NCBI GenBank assembly: GCA_964411985.1
Contig: CAYPNF010000103.1
Coordinates: 1-13,392 of the forward strand
Reading direction: 5' to 3'
DNA from: CAYPNF01 sp964411985
GTDB lineage: Bacteria; Verrucomicrobiota; Verrucomicrobiia; Limisphaerales; J093
Length of the DNA stretch: 13,392 bases
The notes under the pieces are model-generated. The model was not told the origin of the DNA. It saw only the letters and a program-made list of their open reading frames with translations, and searched no databases. Position 1 is the first letter of the stretch. Every line of letters starts with the position of its first letter. Shown piece after piece: positions 1 through 6,172 of this stretch. Position numbers and translations under genes: made by a program.

Positions 1-351
1 TGGATCATGCTGTGGATGTTCCTGATGACCGGGATCGGGAATTTCGCCACCTTCCGGCAGTACCCGATCATCTTCGCCTTCAATCCGCGCCAGGGCGCCC
101 AGATCCTGGGCTGGACCGGCGCCTGGGCCGCCTACGGGCCGCTGATCTTCAGCTCCCTGATCGGCGCCGCCATCGCCGCCACCGGCTCCGCCAAGCCGTT
201 CTTCTGGGGGGCGCTGGTGTTCTACGTGGTGGCATCTGCCATCAACTACTGGTACTACACCCGGATCGATGGCGAGCGGTACGACTTCGGCACCTGGAAG
301 GGCACCTGGTGGGACAAGGCCAAGGACAACTGGCCCACTCATAATTTATGA
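1..351 (+). CDS. Nitrate/nitrite transporter, NarK/NasA-type MFS, 3' part only
   Basis: The reading frame is open from base 1, so this is the last 116 codons of a longer gene whose start lies outside the window. The residues around FRQYP, the LGWTGAWAAYG stretch and the late hydrophobic helix ending near NYWYYTR match my knowledge of the final transmembrane helices of NarK/NasA major facilitator proteins, which exchange nitrate and nitrite or import nitrate across the inner membrane. Two hydrophobic segments are visible, about residues 36-64 and 69-83 of the fragment, followed by a polar, tryptophan-rich cytoplasmic tail ending in WPTHNL. It is in the same direction as the broken gene 66 bases downstream. 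The family call is good. Whether the substrate is nitrate, nitrite or another anion cannot be read from the fragment. Confidence 0.75.
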   Translation, partial: WIMLWMFLMTGIGNFATFRQYPIIFAFNPRQGAQILGWTGAWAAYGPLIFSSLIGAAIAATGSAKPFFWGALVFYVVASAINYWYYTRIDGERYDFGTWKGTWWDKAKDNWPTHNL

Positions 352-405
352 GAAACCAATAAGTAATGGCGACGTCGCCAAGTGAGAAATCGCCAAAAGG
401 AATCC

Positions 406-420
406 ATTGGAGATCCAATG
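406..420 (+). promoter_or_regulatory. Hairpin enclosing ribosome binding site and start codon of the CMD-like gene
   Basis: ATTGG (406-410) can pair with CCAAT (415-419) around the loop AGAT. The stem and loop cover GGAG at 409-412 and the first two bases of the ATG at 418. The stem is only 5 bp, so the effect may be small, but it overlaps exactly the ribosome binding site. Just upstream, GGCGACGTCGCC (368-379) is a perfect 12-bp palindrome. Confidence 0.3.
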
Positions 421-737
421 AACCGAATGAGAGCAGATCCGCCAAGGAAGTATCGGGATTTCGTGGGTCGCTTTCCAAAATTGGCCGAGGCTTGGGACGC
501 GATTCACGAGGCAGGCGCGACAGGCCCCCTCGACGAGAAGACCAAACGCTTGGTGAAACTCGATATTGCCATTGGGGCTTTCAAAGAGGGCGCAACCATG
601 CCAGTGTCCGCAAAGCACTGGATATGGGTATCCCAAAGGAGGAACTGGAGCAGGTGGTGGCACTGTCCGTGGGCGCGCTTGGCTTTCCGTCTTCGGTGGC
701 AGCCTCCGCCTGGGTAAGGGACATCACTGAACGTTGA
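418..737 (+). pseudogene. Carboxymuconolactone decarboxylase/AhpD-like protein, frameshifted
   Basis: The first half (frame of base 418) reads MNRMRAD through LDEKTKRLVKLDIAIG to GAFKEGAT. The matching second half, HASVRKALDMGIPKEELEQV and then LGFPSSVAASAWV, lies in the -1 frame and ends at the TGA at 735-737. The seam is at about 592-599, where GCA-ACC-ATG would become GCA-ACC-CAT with one extra C. Joined, the protein is about 106 aa, the normal size of a single-domain carboxymuconolactone decarboxylase family protein. The family's EGA-x-H-x5-AL-x-G pattern is restored only by the join. There is no CxxC pair, so AhpD-type peroxidase chemistry is unlikely. The start at 418 was chosen because GGAG at 409-412 precedes it and the upstream in-frame ATG at 382 has no ribosome binding site. 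A sequencing error in a CC/CCC run would explain it equally well. Confidence 0.7.
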
Positions 738-792
738 TATGTAGTTCACCCAGAGGGATTGGGAAAGCAAAGCCCAATGAGCAGAGAGGTCT

Positions 793-807
793 CAGCTGAC
801 TCAGCTG
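793..807. repeat. Palindrome CAGCTGA-C-TCAGCTG
   Basis: This is a perfect 7+1+7 inverted repeat in the 212-bp space between the frameshifted gene and the helicase stop codon. Its left side overlaps GTCTCAGCT (789-797), a one-base variant of the GTCTCAGTT units in the large inverted repeat 80 bases to the right. It may be an outlying protein-binding site of the same system. I see no gene in 738-949. Confidence 0.5.
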
Positions 808-880
808 TTTCCGCAACTTCCCTGACCCCCTGGGCTGCCTACCCCTGCTGCTACCTCTTCACTCTCTATAGTTCATTAAA

Positions 881-956
881 CAACTGAGACAACTGAGACA
901 GAGGTCTAGGTGTTGAAAAATAACCACCTAGCCCGTCTCAGTTGCTGTCTCAGTTG
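881..956. repeat. Long interrupted inverted repeat of AACTGAGAC units at the end of the element operon
   Basis: Two direct copies of AACTGAGAC (882-890, 891-899) face two inverted copies GTCTCAGTT (935-943, 947-955). Inside them CTAGGTG (906-912) pairs with CACCTAG (925-931) around a 12-base A/T-rich loop. The structure overlaps the stop codon (950-952) of the helicase-like gene. Read on the - strand it is followed by TTTAATG, so it could end the element's transcript. The regular 9-mer units, in place of one simple stem, also resemble iterons or a replication origin beside a primase-helicase pair. Terminator or two-way barrier is the conservative call, and origin is inference. Confidence 0.6.
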
Positions 957-2716
957 TCGGCAAGCTCTTCAAGGATCTCGTTCTGCGGGGGGAACCACAG
1001 GCGAAGCCTGGTGATGCCGTCCCGCACCTGGTTTTCCTTCTTGGTCCAATCATGGTTCCGCAGAATCTCGGCCACTCGCAGGGTATGAGCCTGATGATGC
1101 TGCTCCGCTTTGACCCCCATTACCTGCAGCAGTTCGGCAACGGTAACGCCCTCCGCGAGGAATCGCTTCGGATATGCATCATGCCGGCGGGTCTTGATGT
1201 CGGCCAGTGACTTCAACACCAATTCGACCCACGGCTCTTCGATTTCGAAGGCGCGCATGTCGCAGGAATGCTGGTCCTCCATCTTGCTGTCGAGCCACCA
1301 CGGCTTCCCAGCCCTGAACTCCGCCATGGCCTGCGCCCAAAGCTGGGGGACCATGCCCCGGAGCAGGTCCAGATCGAACTTCCCGTCGCCCGTCTCGATG
1401 ACGAAGAAGCGCCGGTGGCCAGTGGTGTCAACCAGGAACCCGGCACTGTTGGTGGTCCCGGCCACCACGAATCCGCGGGGCATCTCGATCGTCCGCCGGC
1501 CGTAGGGCATCCGAATCCGGTCTGCCTGTTTGCTGAGGAAATTCTTGACCTGCTCGGCGTCCCGCTTGCGCGTGATCCGGTCGATTTCGCCGAGTTCTGC
1601 GATCCAGCAGGTGTGCAGGGAAAGGATGCCGTCCTTGGACTGGAAATCTTCGTGGCCTTCGAGGAAGGCACCGGGGATGGCCTCGGTGTGGGCCGGGAAA
1701 AAGGTCGTCTTGTGGTTGCCCTGGACGGTGGACTTCAGCACTAAAGCCGTGTCCATCTTGCAGCCGGGACGGAACACACGGGCCACAGCACCGATGTACC
1801 AACAGGCAAGCATTGCGCGATTCAGTTCGGAGGCTTTGGCGCCCAGCACCTTCTTGAGTACCAACGGAATCCGGTCCTGTCCGTCCCAAGGTGGAAGGGC
1901 GTCCAGGTAGACCCGGACCGGGTGGAAGGTGTTCTCGGCGCACAGGGCAGCGACCTGGCGGTCCAGGTGGTTCACGTCCCCCGCCAGCCGGTAGCGCTGG
2001 TCTAGTTCATTCAGGATTGAAGTGACGGTTTCATCCCTGATCTCGAGGGCCCCGAAGTAGTCGCGCAGCCCCATAGCATTCCGGCGGAACTGGCCATGGA
2101 ACCGCTCATCCAGTTCCAGGATCCGCCGGTAGGCCATGGGGCGGCGCAGCACCTGGTAGTCCCCGTTCTTGTCGACGATCGCCAAGCCCTCGCGGCGCAG
2201 CTGCTCCATAACGACAAGGGTTTGACCAGGATGGCGAAGCATTCGAGCTATCTTCCGCTCCGCAGCCCCGTTGAGCAGGTATCCACGCTCCACTTCAGTG
2301 GACTTGGCAGCATCGGTGAGCTTGTGGTGAATCTCCGCCTTGGTCCAGGGTTCCCGGCAGCGGGAATTGTAGTGGGCCAGAATCAACCTGAAGGCGTCCT
2401 GGTGGCTGATGAGGAGGCCCATCACCAGGTCAAGACAAACAGAGAACATCGTGTGGTGGCCGTTCTGCCCAGAGATCGCTGCAGGGGATGCTTCCAGCAA
2501 CCTTCGAGCAAGGGCAAGGACTTCGTCGCTCTCGGACGGGCTTTCCCCATCAGCGTCATCGGCAGTGGGAGCCTCGGCGGGTGCCGGAGGCGTTTCCTGT
2601 GAATCGCCATGCCCAGCGTCCTTGGCCGCATCGGTTTCACCAGGGGGCGGCGGCACCGGTTCTAAGGGAGGCAAGGTCAGATCCAGAAGGGATCCGGAGA
2701 TTCCAAAGGCCATCAT
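950..2716 (-). CDS. PriCT/VirE-type primase-helicase ATPase of a mobile element
   Basis: This 588-aa protein has a proline- and acid-rich linker (about 14-65), a PriCT-like helical segment (about 65-138, with EPWTKAEIHHK) and a VirE/P4-like superfamily 3 ATPase (about 260-450). The ATPase has Walker B-like WIAELGEID (371-379), the sensor TTN (421-423) and arginines RRFF (435-438). Such proteins unwind element DNA beside a primase. The Walker A position is odd: TVQGNHKTT (330-338) keeps Lys336 and Thr337 but lacks two of the usual glycines. An earlier ATG at 2761 is possible, but I chose 2716 because GGAGG sits 7 bases upstream and its ATG overlaps the stop codon of the primase gene, a typical coupled arrangement. 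The last codons lie inside the AACTGAGAC inverted repeat. Confidence 0.8.
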   Translation of the reverse strand: MMAFGISGSLLDLTLPPLEPVPPPPGETDAAKDAGHGDSQETPPAPAEAPTADDADGESPSESDEVLALARRLLEASPAAISGQNGHHTMFSVCLDLVMGLLISHQDAFRLILAHYNSRCREPWTKAEIHHKLTDAAKSTEVERGYLLNGAAERKIARMLRHPGQTLVVMEQLRREGLAIVDKNGDYQVLRRPMAYRRILELDERFHGQFRRNAMGLRDYFGALEIRDETVTSILNELDQRYRLAGDVNHLDRQVAALCAENTFHPVRVYLDALPPWDGQDRIPLVLKKVLGAKASELNRAMLACWYIGAVARVFRPGCKMDTALVLKSTVQGNHKTTFFPAHTEAIPGAFLEGHEDFQSKDGILSLHTCWIAELGEIDRITRKRDAEQVKNFLSKQADRIRMPYGRRTIEMPRGFVVAGTTNSAGFLVDTTGHRRFFVIETGDGKFDLDLLRGMVPQLWAQAMAEFRAGKPWWLDSKMEDQHSCDMRAFEIEEPWVELVLKSLADIKTRRHDAYPKRFLAEGVTVAELLQVMGVKAEQHHQAHTLRVAEILRNHDWTKKENQVRDGITRLRLWFPPQNEILEELADN

Positions 2717-3267
2717 TTCTCGACCTCCCATACCGCTGGAAGGAACCACAAGCGGGCGCAATCCTTCGTTGCCTTAAGGTCCAGTGCCGACTTGATGCGC
2801 TCGGAATCAAGGCCGAGATATACCAGAGCGGCATCGACGAAGCGGTGCCAGTCGCTCGCCAGCACCGGGGCCGCCGTCGGGATGACGACCCTGAACTTCG
2901 GCCATCCGGGAGCGGATGAAAAGGTTTCGTAGAAGTGGGCCTCAATGCCATGGCCATGGATGATTCCCTGCAGTTCCACCATGGTGATGGGATCGAAGTC
3001 TGGAGCATCTTTGGGCTGGTCTACATCGAGGACCAAGCCGTCCAGGAACTGAACGTTTTCCTTGGCGCGGGTAGTTCCAGGGACATAGCTGGCAAGAGAG
3101 AATGCCGGGATGGATTTCTTGGCTTCTTCGTGGGACTTTCCGCGCGGAACGATGACGGGCGCGGTCAGCATCTGTTCACAGAATTCCTGCCAGTCAATGA
3201 GCTTGGTCTTAGGGTTGTTGTCTTTGGCACTGTTGAAAAAGGCTACGGTGATCAATCGAGTGGTCAT
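2713..3267 (-). CDS. Archaeo-eukaryotic-type primase-like protein (RepB/PrimPol-like)
   Basis: This 184-aa protein carries LVLDVDQ (D81, D83), the metal-binding hD-x-D motif of archaeo-eukaryotic primases. It then has a conserved-looking HFYETFSS (111-118), FRVVIP with R126, and CARLWFLPA (170-178). This order matches the small primase domain of plasmid and satellite replication proteins. With the helicase-like gene that overlaps its stop codon it forms a split version of the primase-helicase usually found as one polypeptide. The start at 3267 has AGGAG 6 bases upstream. An in-frame ATG at 3369 also has AGGA at good spacing and would add 34 residues, so the start is not settled. The predicted role is primer synthesis for element replication. 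Catalytic competence is inferred from the DVD motif only. Confidence 0.7.
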   Translation of the reverse strand: MTTRLITVAFFNSAKDNNPKTKLIDWQEFCEQMLTAPVIVPRGKSHEEAKKSIPAFSLASYVPGTTRAKENVQFLDGLVLDVDQPKDAPDFDPITMVELQGIIHGHGIEAHFYETFSSAPGWPKFRVVIPTAAPVLASDWHRFVDAALVYLGLDSERIKSALDLKATKDCARLWFLPAVWEVEK

Positions 3268-3387
3268 GGTGTTCTCCTGTCCGGCCTGGGCCGGCTGGTG
3301 GGACTTGGTTGTGCGGGCCGGCATGGCGAGGCCCATGCCCTCGTAGAGGGCGATATTGAGGAAATTCATTTGATGTCCTAGAAAAGT

Positions 3388-3418
3388 GCCGCCACCGGGA
3401 TGTTCACCCGGCGGCGGC
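3388..3418 (-). terminator. GC-rich hairpin between the 178-aa gene and the primase gene
   Basis: GCCGCC (3388-3393) pairs with GGCGGC (3413-3418) and CCGGG (3395-3399) with CCCGG (3407-3411), with one mismatch and a 7-base loop. On the - strand it is followed by ACTTTTC. It lies just after the stop of the 178-aa gene and before the primase ribosome binding site, so it could end or attenuate transcription into the replication genes. Confidence 0.5.
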
Positions 3419-3429
3419 GAGGTTTAAGT

Positions 3430-3966
3430 TCAGCAGTAGGGATGCTCGACGTAGGCCTGATAGGCGTTCTTGAGACCCTGGGCCAAATGCCCGAGGTGGG
3501 AGAAGGGGAGACTCAGTTCGTCCCACTGTTCCTGGACCAAGAGAAGGCCCCGGTGAAGCCCCTTGGTGAGGGTAGCCAGGTAAACGTCGCCCAGATCACC
3601 GTTCGGGAACGCCTTCAGCGCCATGGCGACCGCCGGCGCTTCCATGCCGCCAGACGGGGCAGTGAGGATGTCCGGGAAGGCCTCATCCAGGTACGCCAGG
3701 AAGGTAGGAACCACTTCCGGATCGAAATTAACCTGCTCGATGCGCCTCCGCGTCAGACCATCTTCACGGGCGAACGTGATGATCGGGCGAGTTCCACTTT
3801 CATCCCAGTCATACCCTGCGACGAGGACCTGATCCTGCTCGACCACCTGATCGAAGCACTGAATGAACCGGGCGGTTTTCCCACCTGTTTCGTAGAGTGC
3901 GGTACTGGCGGCGATTCTGTTGGCAATAGCTTCGACATTAGACATTGAAATCTCATTGTTAGCCAC
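3430..3966 (-). CDS. Unrecognised 178-aa element protein
   Basis: I do not recognise this family. The start is a GTG at 3964-3966 with AAGGAG 5 bases upstream, which fits better than the internal ATG at codon 8. The protein is soluble, with no signal peptide or membrane segment. It is rich in acidic and aromatic residues (QDQVLVAGYDWDESG, FDPEVVPTFLAYLDEAFPD) and ends HPYC. It sits between the HTH gene and the primase on the same strand, where satellites and integrative plasmids often carry a copy-control, anti-host or accessory replication protein, but nothing in the residues decides between these. An A/T-rich leader with 12-base direct repeats precedes it, suggesting it has its own promoter and regulation. 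Confidence 0.7.
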   Translation of the reverse strand: MANNEISMSNVEAIANRIAASTALYETGGKTARFIQCFDQVVEQDQVLVAGYDWDESGTRPIITFAREDGLTRRRIEQVNFDPEVVPTFLAYLDEAFPDILTAPSGGMEAPAVAMALKAFPNGDLGDVYLATLTKGLHRGLLLVQEQWDELSLPFSHLGHLAQGLKNAYQAYVEHPYC

Positions 3967-3983
3967 AATGGCTCCTTATTCAC

Positions 3984-4016
3984 GAATGGTTGGTTGAATG
4001 GTTCGTTACGTTCGTT
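3984..4016. repeat. Tandem 12-mers upstream of the 178-aa gene (candidate operator)
   Basis: GAATGGTTGGTT (3984-3995) is followed directly by GAATGGTTCGTT (3996-4007), 11 of 12 bases alike, and then by ACGTTCGTT (4008-4016). GTT-S-GTT therefore occurs three times, at 3989, 4001 and 4010. The repeats lie 18 bases upstream of the GTG start, inside an A/T-rich 170-bp stretch (3967-4139) that must hold the promoter. I could not fix clear -35/-10 boxes. Confidence 0.5.
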
Positions 4017-4139
4017 TTGCATCATAGCTTTCATCATTGTTTATCGGATTCAAAATGGGGTATTGAAGATGCAATCGAAACAACTCGTCACATGAATAAT
4101 TCGATCAAAATAATGCAATTATGTTGAAATTAGTGCGGT

Positions 4140-4370
4140 TCAATCTATGATCTTGCGCTTGTTGAGGAATTCCATTAGATCTTCGGTCAAAACAAGAACT
4201 CTAGTTCCGACACGAGTGTACGGCAGGGCCTTGGTGGCCAGGAGCATCGCGACCGTGGACTTGCATAGGGTCGTGGCCTGGCGGACATCCTTGAGAGACA
4301 GAGCAACTTTCTGCTGCCAGGGCGGGGATTCCGCCTTCGGTGGCGGAGCGGGTAACGGCTTCTTCTTCAT
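4140..4370 (-). CDS. AlpA/excisionase-family small HTH protein
   Basis: This 76-aa protein has a basic, proline-rich N-terminus (MKKKPLPAPPPK) and a winged helix-turn-helix region from about residue 24, LSLKDVRQATTLCKSTVAML, then YTRVGTRVLVLTEDLMEFLNKRK. This is the MerR-like helix-turn-helix pattern of phage excisionases and AlpA-type regulators. These bind DNA near the integrase to steer excision or to control integrase transcription. The start at 4370 is set by AGGAGG 7 bases upstream; the frame is open to 4460 but without a ribosome binding site. The position next to the integrase in the same direction supports the role. No DNA target can be proven, but the inverted repeats in 4489-4554 are candidates. 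Confidence 0.75.
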   Translation of the reverse strand: MKKKPLPAPPPKAESPPWQQKVALSLKDVRQATTLCKSTVAMLLATKALPYTRVGTRVLVLTEDLMEFLNKRKIID

Positions 4371-4488
4371 GCTGGATCCTCCTGGGTCATGGGGGGCGAC
4401 TCTCGCCCACCGGGGTTTGAACAGTTCCATAGAATCCCATAAAAGACTAAGCATTGTCAATCATAAATTATTGAAAATAGTGTTTTTG

Positions 4489-4512
4489 CTTCAATATCTA
4501 ATGTTATTGAAG
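4489..4512. promoter_or_regulatory. Inverted repeat CTTCAATA-N8-TATTGAAG
   Basis: The 8-bp arms at 4489-4496 and 4505-4512 are perfect. A third TATTGAA lies at 4469-4475 in the orientation of the right arm. The repeat overlaps a possible -35 box of the excisionase-like gene on the - strand. It is a candidate operator or integrase/excisionase site. Confidence 0.5.
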
Positions 4513-4537
4513 AATTAGTGTCGAAGTTGCTTAGTAA

Positions 4538-4554
4538 ATGACCAATTTGGTCAT
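4538..4554. promoter_or_regulatory. Palindrome ATGACCAA-T-TTGGTCAT
   Basis: This is a perfect 8+1+8 palindrome, typical in size of a dimeric repressor site. It lies in the gap between the integrase stop codon and the excisionase-like gene, 25 bases from the previous inverted repeat. Confidence 0.5.
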
Positions 4555-4674
4555 GTTGTTACCGGGCCCAACCGTGGCGAAAGGGGGTTCGTCGCCGACG
4601 GGTCGGCAGACGTTCCCCGAGTCCTCACCCTCCTTGGGTCTGTATGAAGGGCGGCCCCAGGGGATCGAACTCTT

Positions 4675-5937
4675 CTACTTCGCCTTCGTCTGTCTCCTGG
4701 CCACCTTAGCGAAGCAGGCCTTTTCCCAGGCCACCATTAACTCTCGCCGCCGATCCACCATTGTCGAGCGGGCGTAGGCCGCCTCTGCCTTGTCCCGAAG
4801 TTGGTGCGCCAGGGAGTGTTCGATGAGTTCCCGGGCGAAGCTAGTCTGCTCGCCCGCCCAATCCCGAAAGCTGCTACGGAAGCCGTGGACCGTGATGTCC
4901 GCCCGACCCATGCGCTTGAGAAGAGCGGCCATCGCCATGTTCGACAGGGGCGATTCTTCCTTGGTGCCTGGAAAGACAAAGGGCCCCACCTTCACCCGGC
5001 CCAGTTCCTTCACTATTGCGGCTGCCCGGGGCGACAGGGGGACGACATGCTCCTTGCCAGCCTTCATACGGCTGGCTGGCACGGTCCAGATTCCCTTTTC
5101 CAGGTCGAGCTCTTCCCACCTGGCGTTGATTACCTCGCCGGTGCGCGCGGCGGTCAAAATAGTAAATTCCAGGGCCAAGGCCGCGATGCCATGATGATTG
5201 CGGACACTGGCCAGAAAGTCTGCGACCTCCCCGTAGGGCAGCGCCGCATGATGCTCCCTGATTTGGACCTTTGACGGCTTCGAAAGCAAGTGGTCCAGGT
5301 GGCCCCGCCAGCGCGCCGGATTGTCACCGCTGCGATACCCGCTCACCGTCGCCCAGGCCAAGACCGACTCAATCCGCTGGCGCACCCGCGATGCGGTTTC
5401 ATTCTTGCTGATCCAGATCGGATCCAGCACCTTCCGGACGAGAGCCAAGTCGATGTCAGACACCGGCAAGGAGCCGATCAGAGGAGAGGCGAAAGTGGCC
5501 AAGGTGTTAGTCCACTGATCGGCATGCTTGGCATTCTTCCATCCGGCCCGTTTGTCGGCGATGCAGGCCTCTGCCGCCTGGTCGAAGGTCATGGCCTTGG
5601 CCACTTCGGCCCGCTGGGCAGCTTTCCTGGCCGTCCTTTCTGCCAGAGGGTCCTTCCCATCGCGCAGAATGTCCCGCAGTTCTGCAGCCTTTTCCCGGGC
5701 TTTGGACAGCGACACATCCGCCAGAGGCCCCAGTCCCATCTCCCGGAGCTTTCCGGTGACTCGGTCCCGATATCTGAACGTCCAACATTTCGTTACCCAG
5801 GAGCCGGGGCCCCCGCCGGGCTCACGGGAAGCACGGGGTGCAATCTGGAGGTACAGGCCGCCGCCGTCGAGGAGGTACCCCGGTTTGGTGTGCTTCGCCA
5901 CCTTCGCGGCGCTGAGTTTGTCCCGCCCTCGTGCCAT
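4675..5937 (-). CDS. int: Tyrosine site-specific integrase, P4 type
   Basis: This 420-aa protein has the usual length of P4-type integrases. An N-terminal arm-DNA-binding domain of the DUF4102 type (about 1-95, with YLLDGGGLYL and WTFRYR) is followed by a core-binding SAM-like domain (about 115-205) and the catalytic domain (about 230-405). All catalytic residues are present: R265 in TAARTGEV, a lysine at 292 or 295, H351 and R354 in HGFR, H374 in IEHSLAH and Y388 in AAYARS. It should therefore be active. It cuts and rejoins DNA at attachment sites to insert or excise the element. The ATG at 5937 has GGAGG 6 bases upstream. P4-type integrases usually start next to the attachment site, often in a tRNA 3' end, which directs attention to 5938-6172. 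Confidence 0.93.
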   Translation of the reverse strand: MARGRDKLSAAKVAKHTKPGYLLDGGGLYLQIAPRASREPGGGPGSWVTKCWTFRYRDRVTGKLREMGLGPLADVSLSKAREKAAELRDILRDGKDPLAERTARKAAQRAEVAKAMTFDQAAEACIADKRAGWKNAKHADQWTNTLATFASPLIGSLPVSDIDLALVRKVLDPIWISKNETASRVRQRIESVLAWATVSGYRSGDNPARWRGHLDHLLSKPSKVQIREHHAALPYGEVADFLASVRNHHGIAALALEFTILTAARTGEVINARWEELDLEKGIWTVPASRMKAGKEHVVPLSPRAAAIVKELGRVKVGPFVFPGTKEESPLSNMAMAALLKRMGRADITVHGFRSSFRDWAGEQTSFARELIEHSLAHQLRDKAEAAYARSTMVDRRRELMVAWEKACFAKVARRQTKAK

Positions 5938-5974
5938 TCCGAACCTCCTCCCCAGCAGGGTCGAGTATCATTTC

Positions 5975-5993
5975 TACCCATCCACATACCCAT
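5975..5993. repeat. Direct repeat TACCCAT, 12-base period
   Basis: Copies are at 5975-5981 and 5987-5993, 38 bases upstream of the integrase start. Short direct repeats in this position are often arm-type binding sites of a tyrosine integrase. With only two 7-mers this is weak. Confidence 0.3.
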
Positions 5994-6115
5994 ACTAAGA
6001 TGTCGGATTCGGGCACACCAGCATGGACCTTGGCAGTCCGGTCACTTACTCTAAAGCATTGTAATATTAGGCTTGTATCAGTCTCATGTGGAATGCCACA
6101 ATCCTGAGTTAGGCG

Positions 6116-6131
6116 GACTCACTCTCCGCCA
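6116..6131 (+). other. Possible attachment-site remnant: 3' end of a serine tRNA
   Basis: GACTC, then ACTCTCC (6121-6127), G (6128) and CCA (6129-6131) have the layout of the last T-stem strand, acceptor strand, discriminator G and CCA of bacterial serine tRNAs, whose genes typically begin GGAGAGT. The upstream half is not a T-arm (no TTCGA loop), so this is only a fragment, as expected where an element enters a tRNA 3' end. A terminator follows 6 bases later with no other + strand gene nearby to use it. Against the idea, GGCGGA and TCCGCC (6112-6117, 6125-6130) also form a simple hairpin, and no second copy is in the window. Confidence 0.35.
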
Positions 6132-6136
6132 CCAAG

Positions 6137-6172
6137 CCCCCGCCACTGCTCAGTGTCGGGGGTTTCTGTTTT
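6137..6172 (+). terminator. Rho-independent terminator, + strand
   Basis: CCCCCG (6137-6142) pairs with CGGGGG (6157-6162) and CACT (6144-6147) with AGTG (6152-6155), with one mismatch and a 4-base loop. The stem is followed by TTTCTGTTTT. No + strand protein gene lies upstream within 5 kb, so it best fits the end of an RNA gene, such as the tRNA suggested just before it. Confidence 0.65.

Larger units (their letters stand above)
4371..4674. other. Gap between integrase 3' end and excisionase-like gene: promoter and operator candidates
   Basis: There is no convincing gene here. An A/T-rich core (about 4440-4560) contrasts with the GC-rich flanks. On the - strand it holds TTGACA (4455-4460), a perfect -35 box, but the best -10 downstream is weak or badly spaced. 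An alternative is TTGAAG with TAATTT 18 bases on. The inverted repeats at 4489-4512 and 4538-4554 lie upstream of these. The part next to the integrase (4555-4674) is GC-rich, with only a short GCCGA/TCGGC stem near 4596-4609. Confidence 0.5.

Noticed and set aside
2713..3370. Primase start at 3369 in place of 3267.
   Set aside because: It is not excluded, since AGGA precedes it, but the added 34 residues do not look like part of the fold and AGGAG at 3267 is stronger. The shorter form was annotated.
4147..4518. + strand 123-codon frame over the excisionase-like gene.
   Set aside because: It is antisense to a gene with a perfect AGGAGG site and a clear HTH pattern, and has no support of its own.
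4660..4685. GTTCGATCCCC on the - strand just after the integrase stop, like a tRNA T-loop.
   Set aside because: There is no pairing T-stem and no acceptor/CCA, and it overlaps the integrase end. Chance is the simpler explanation.
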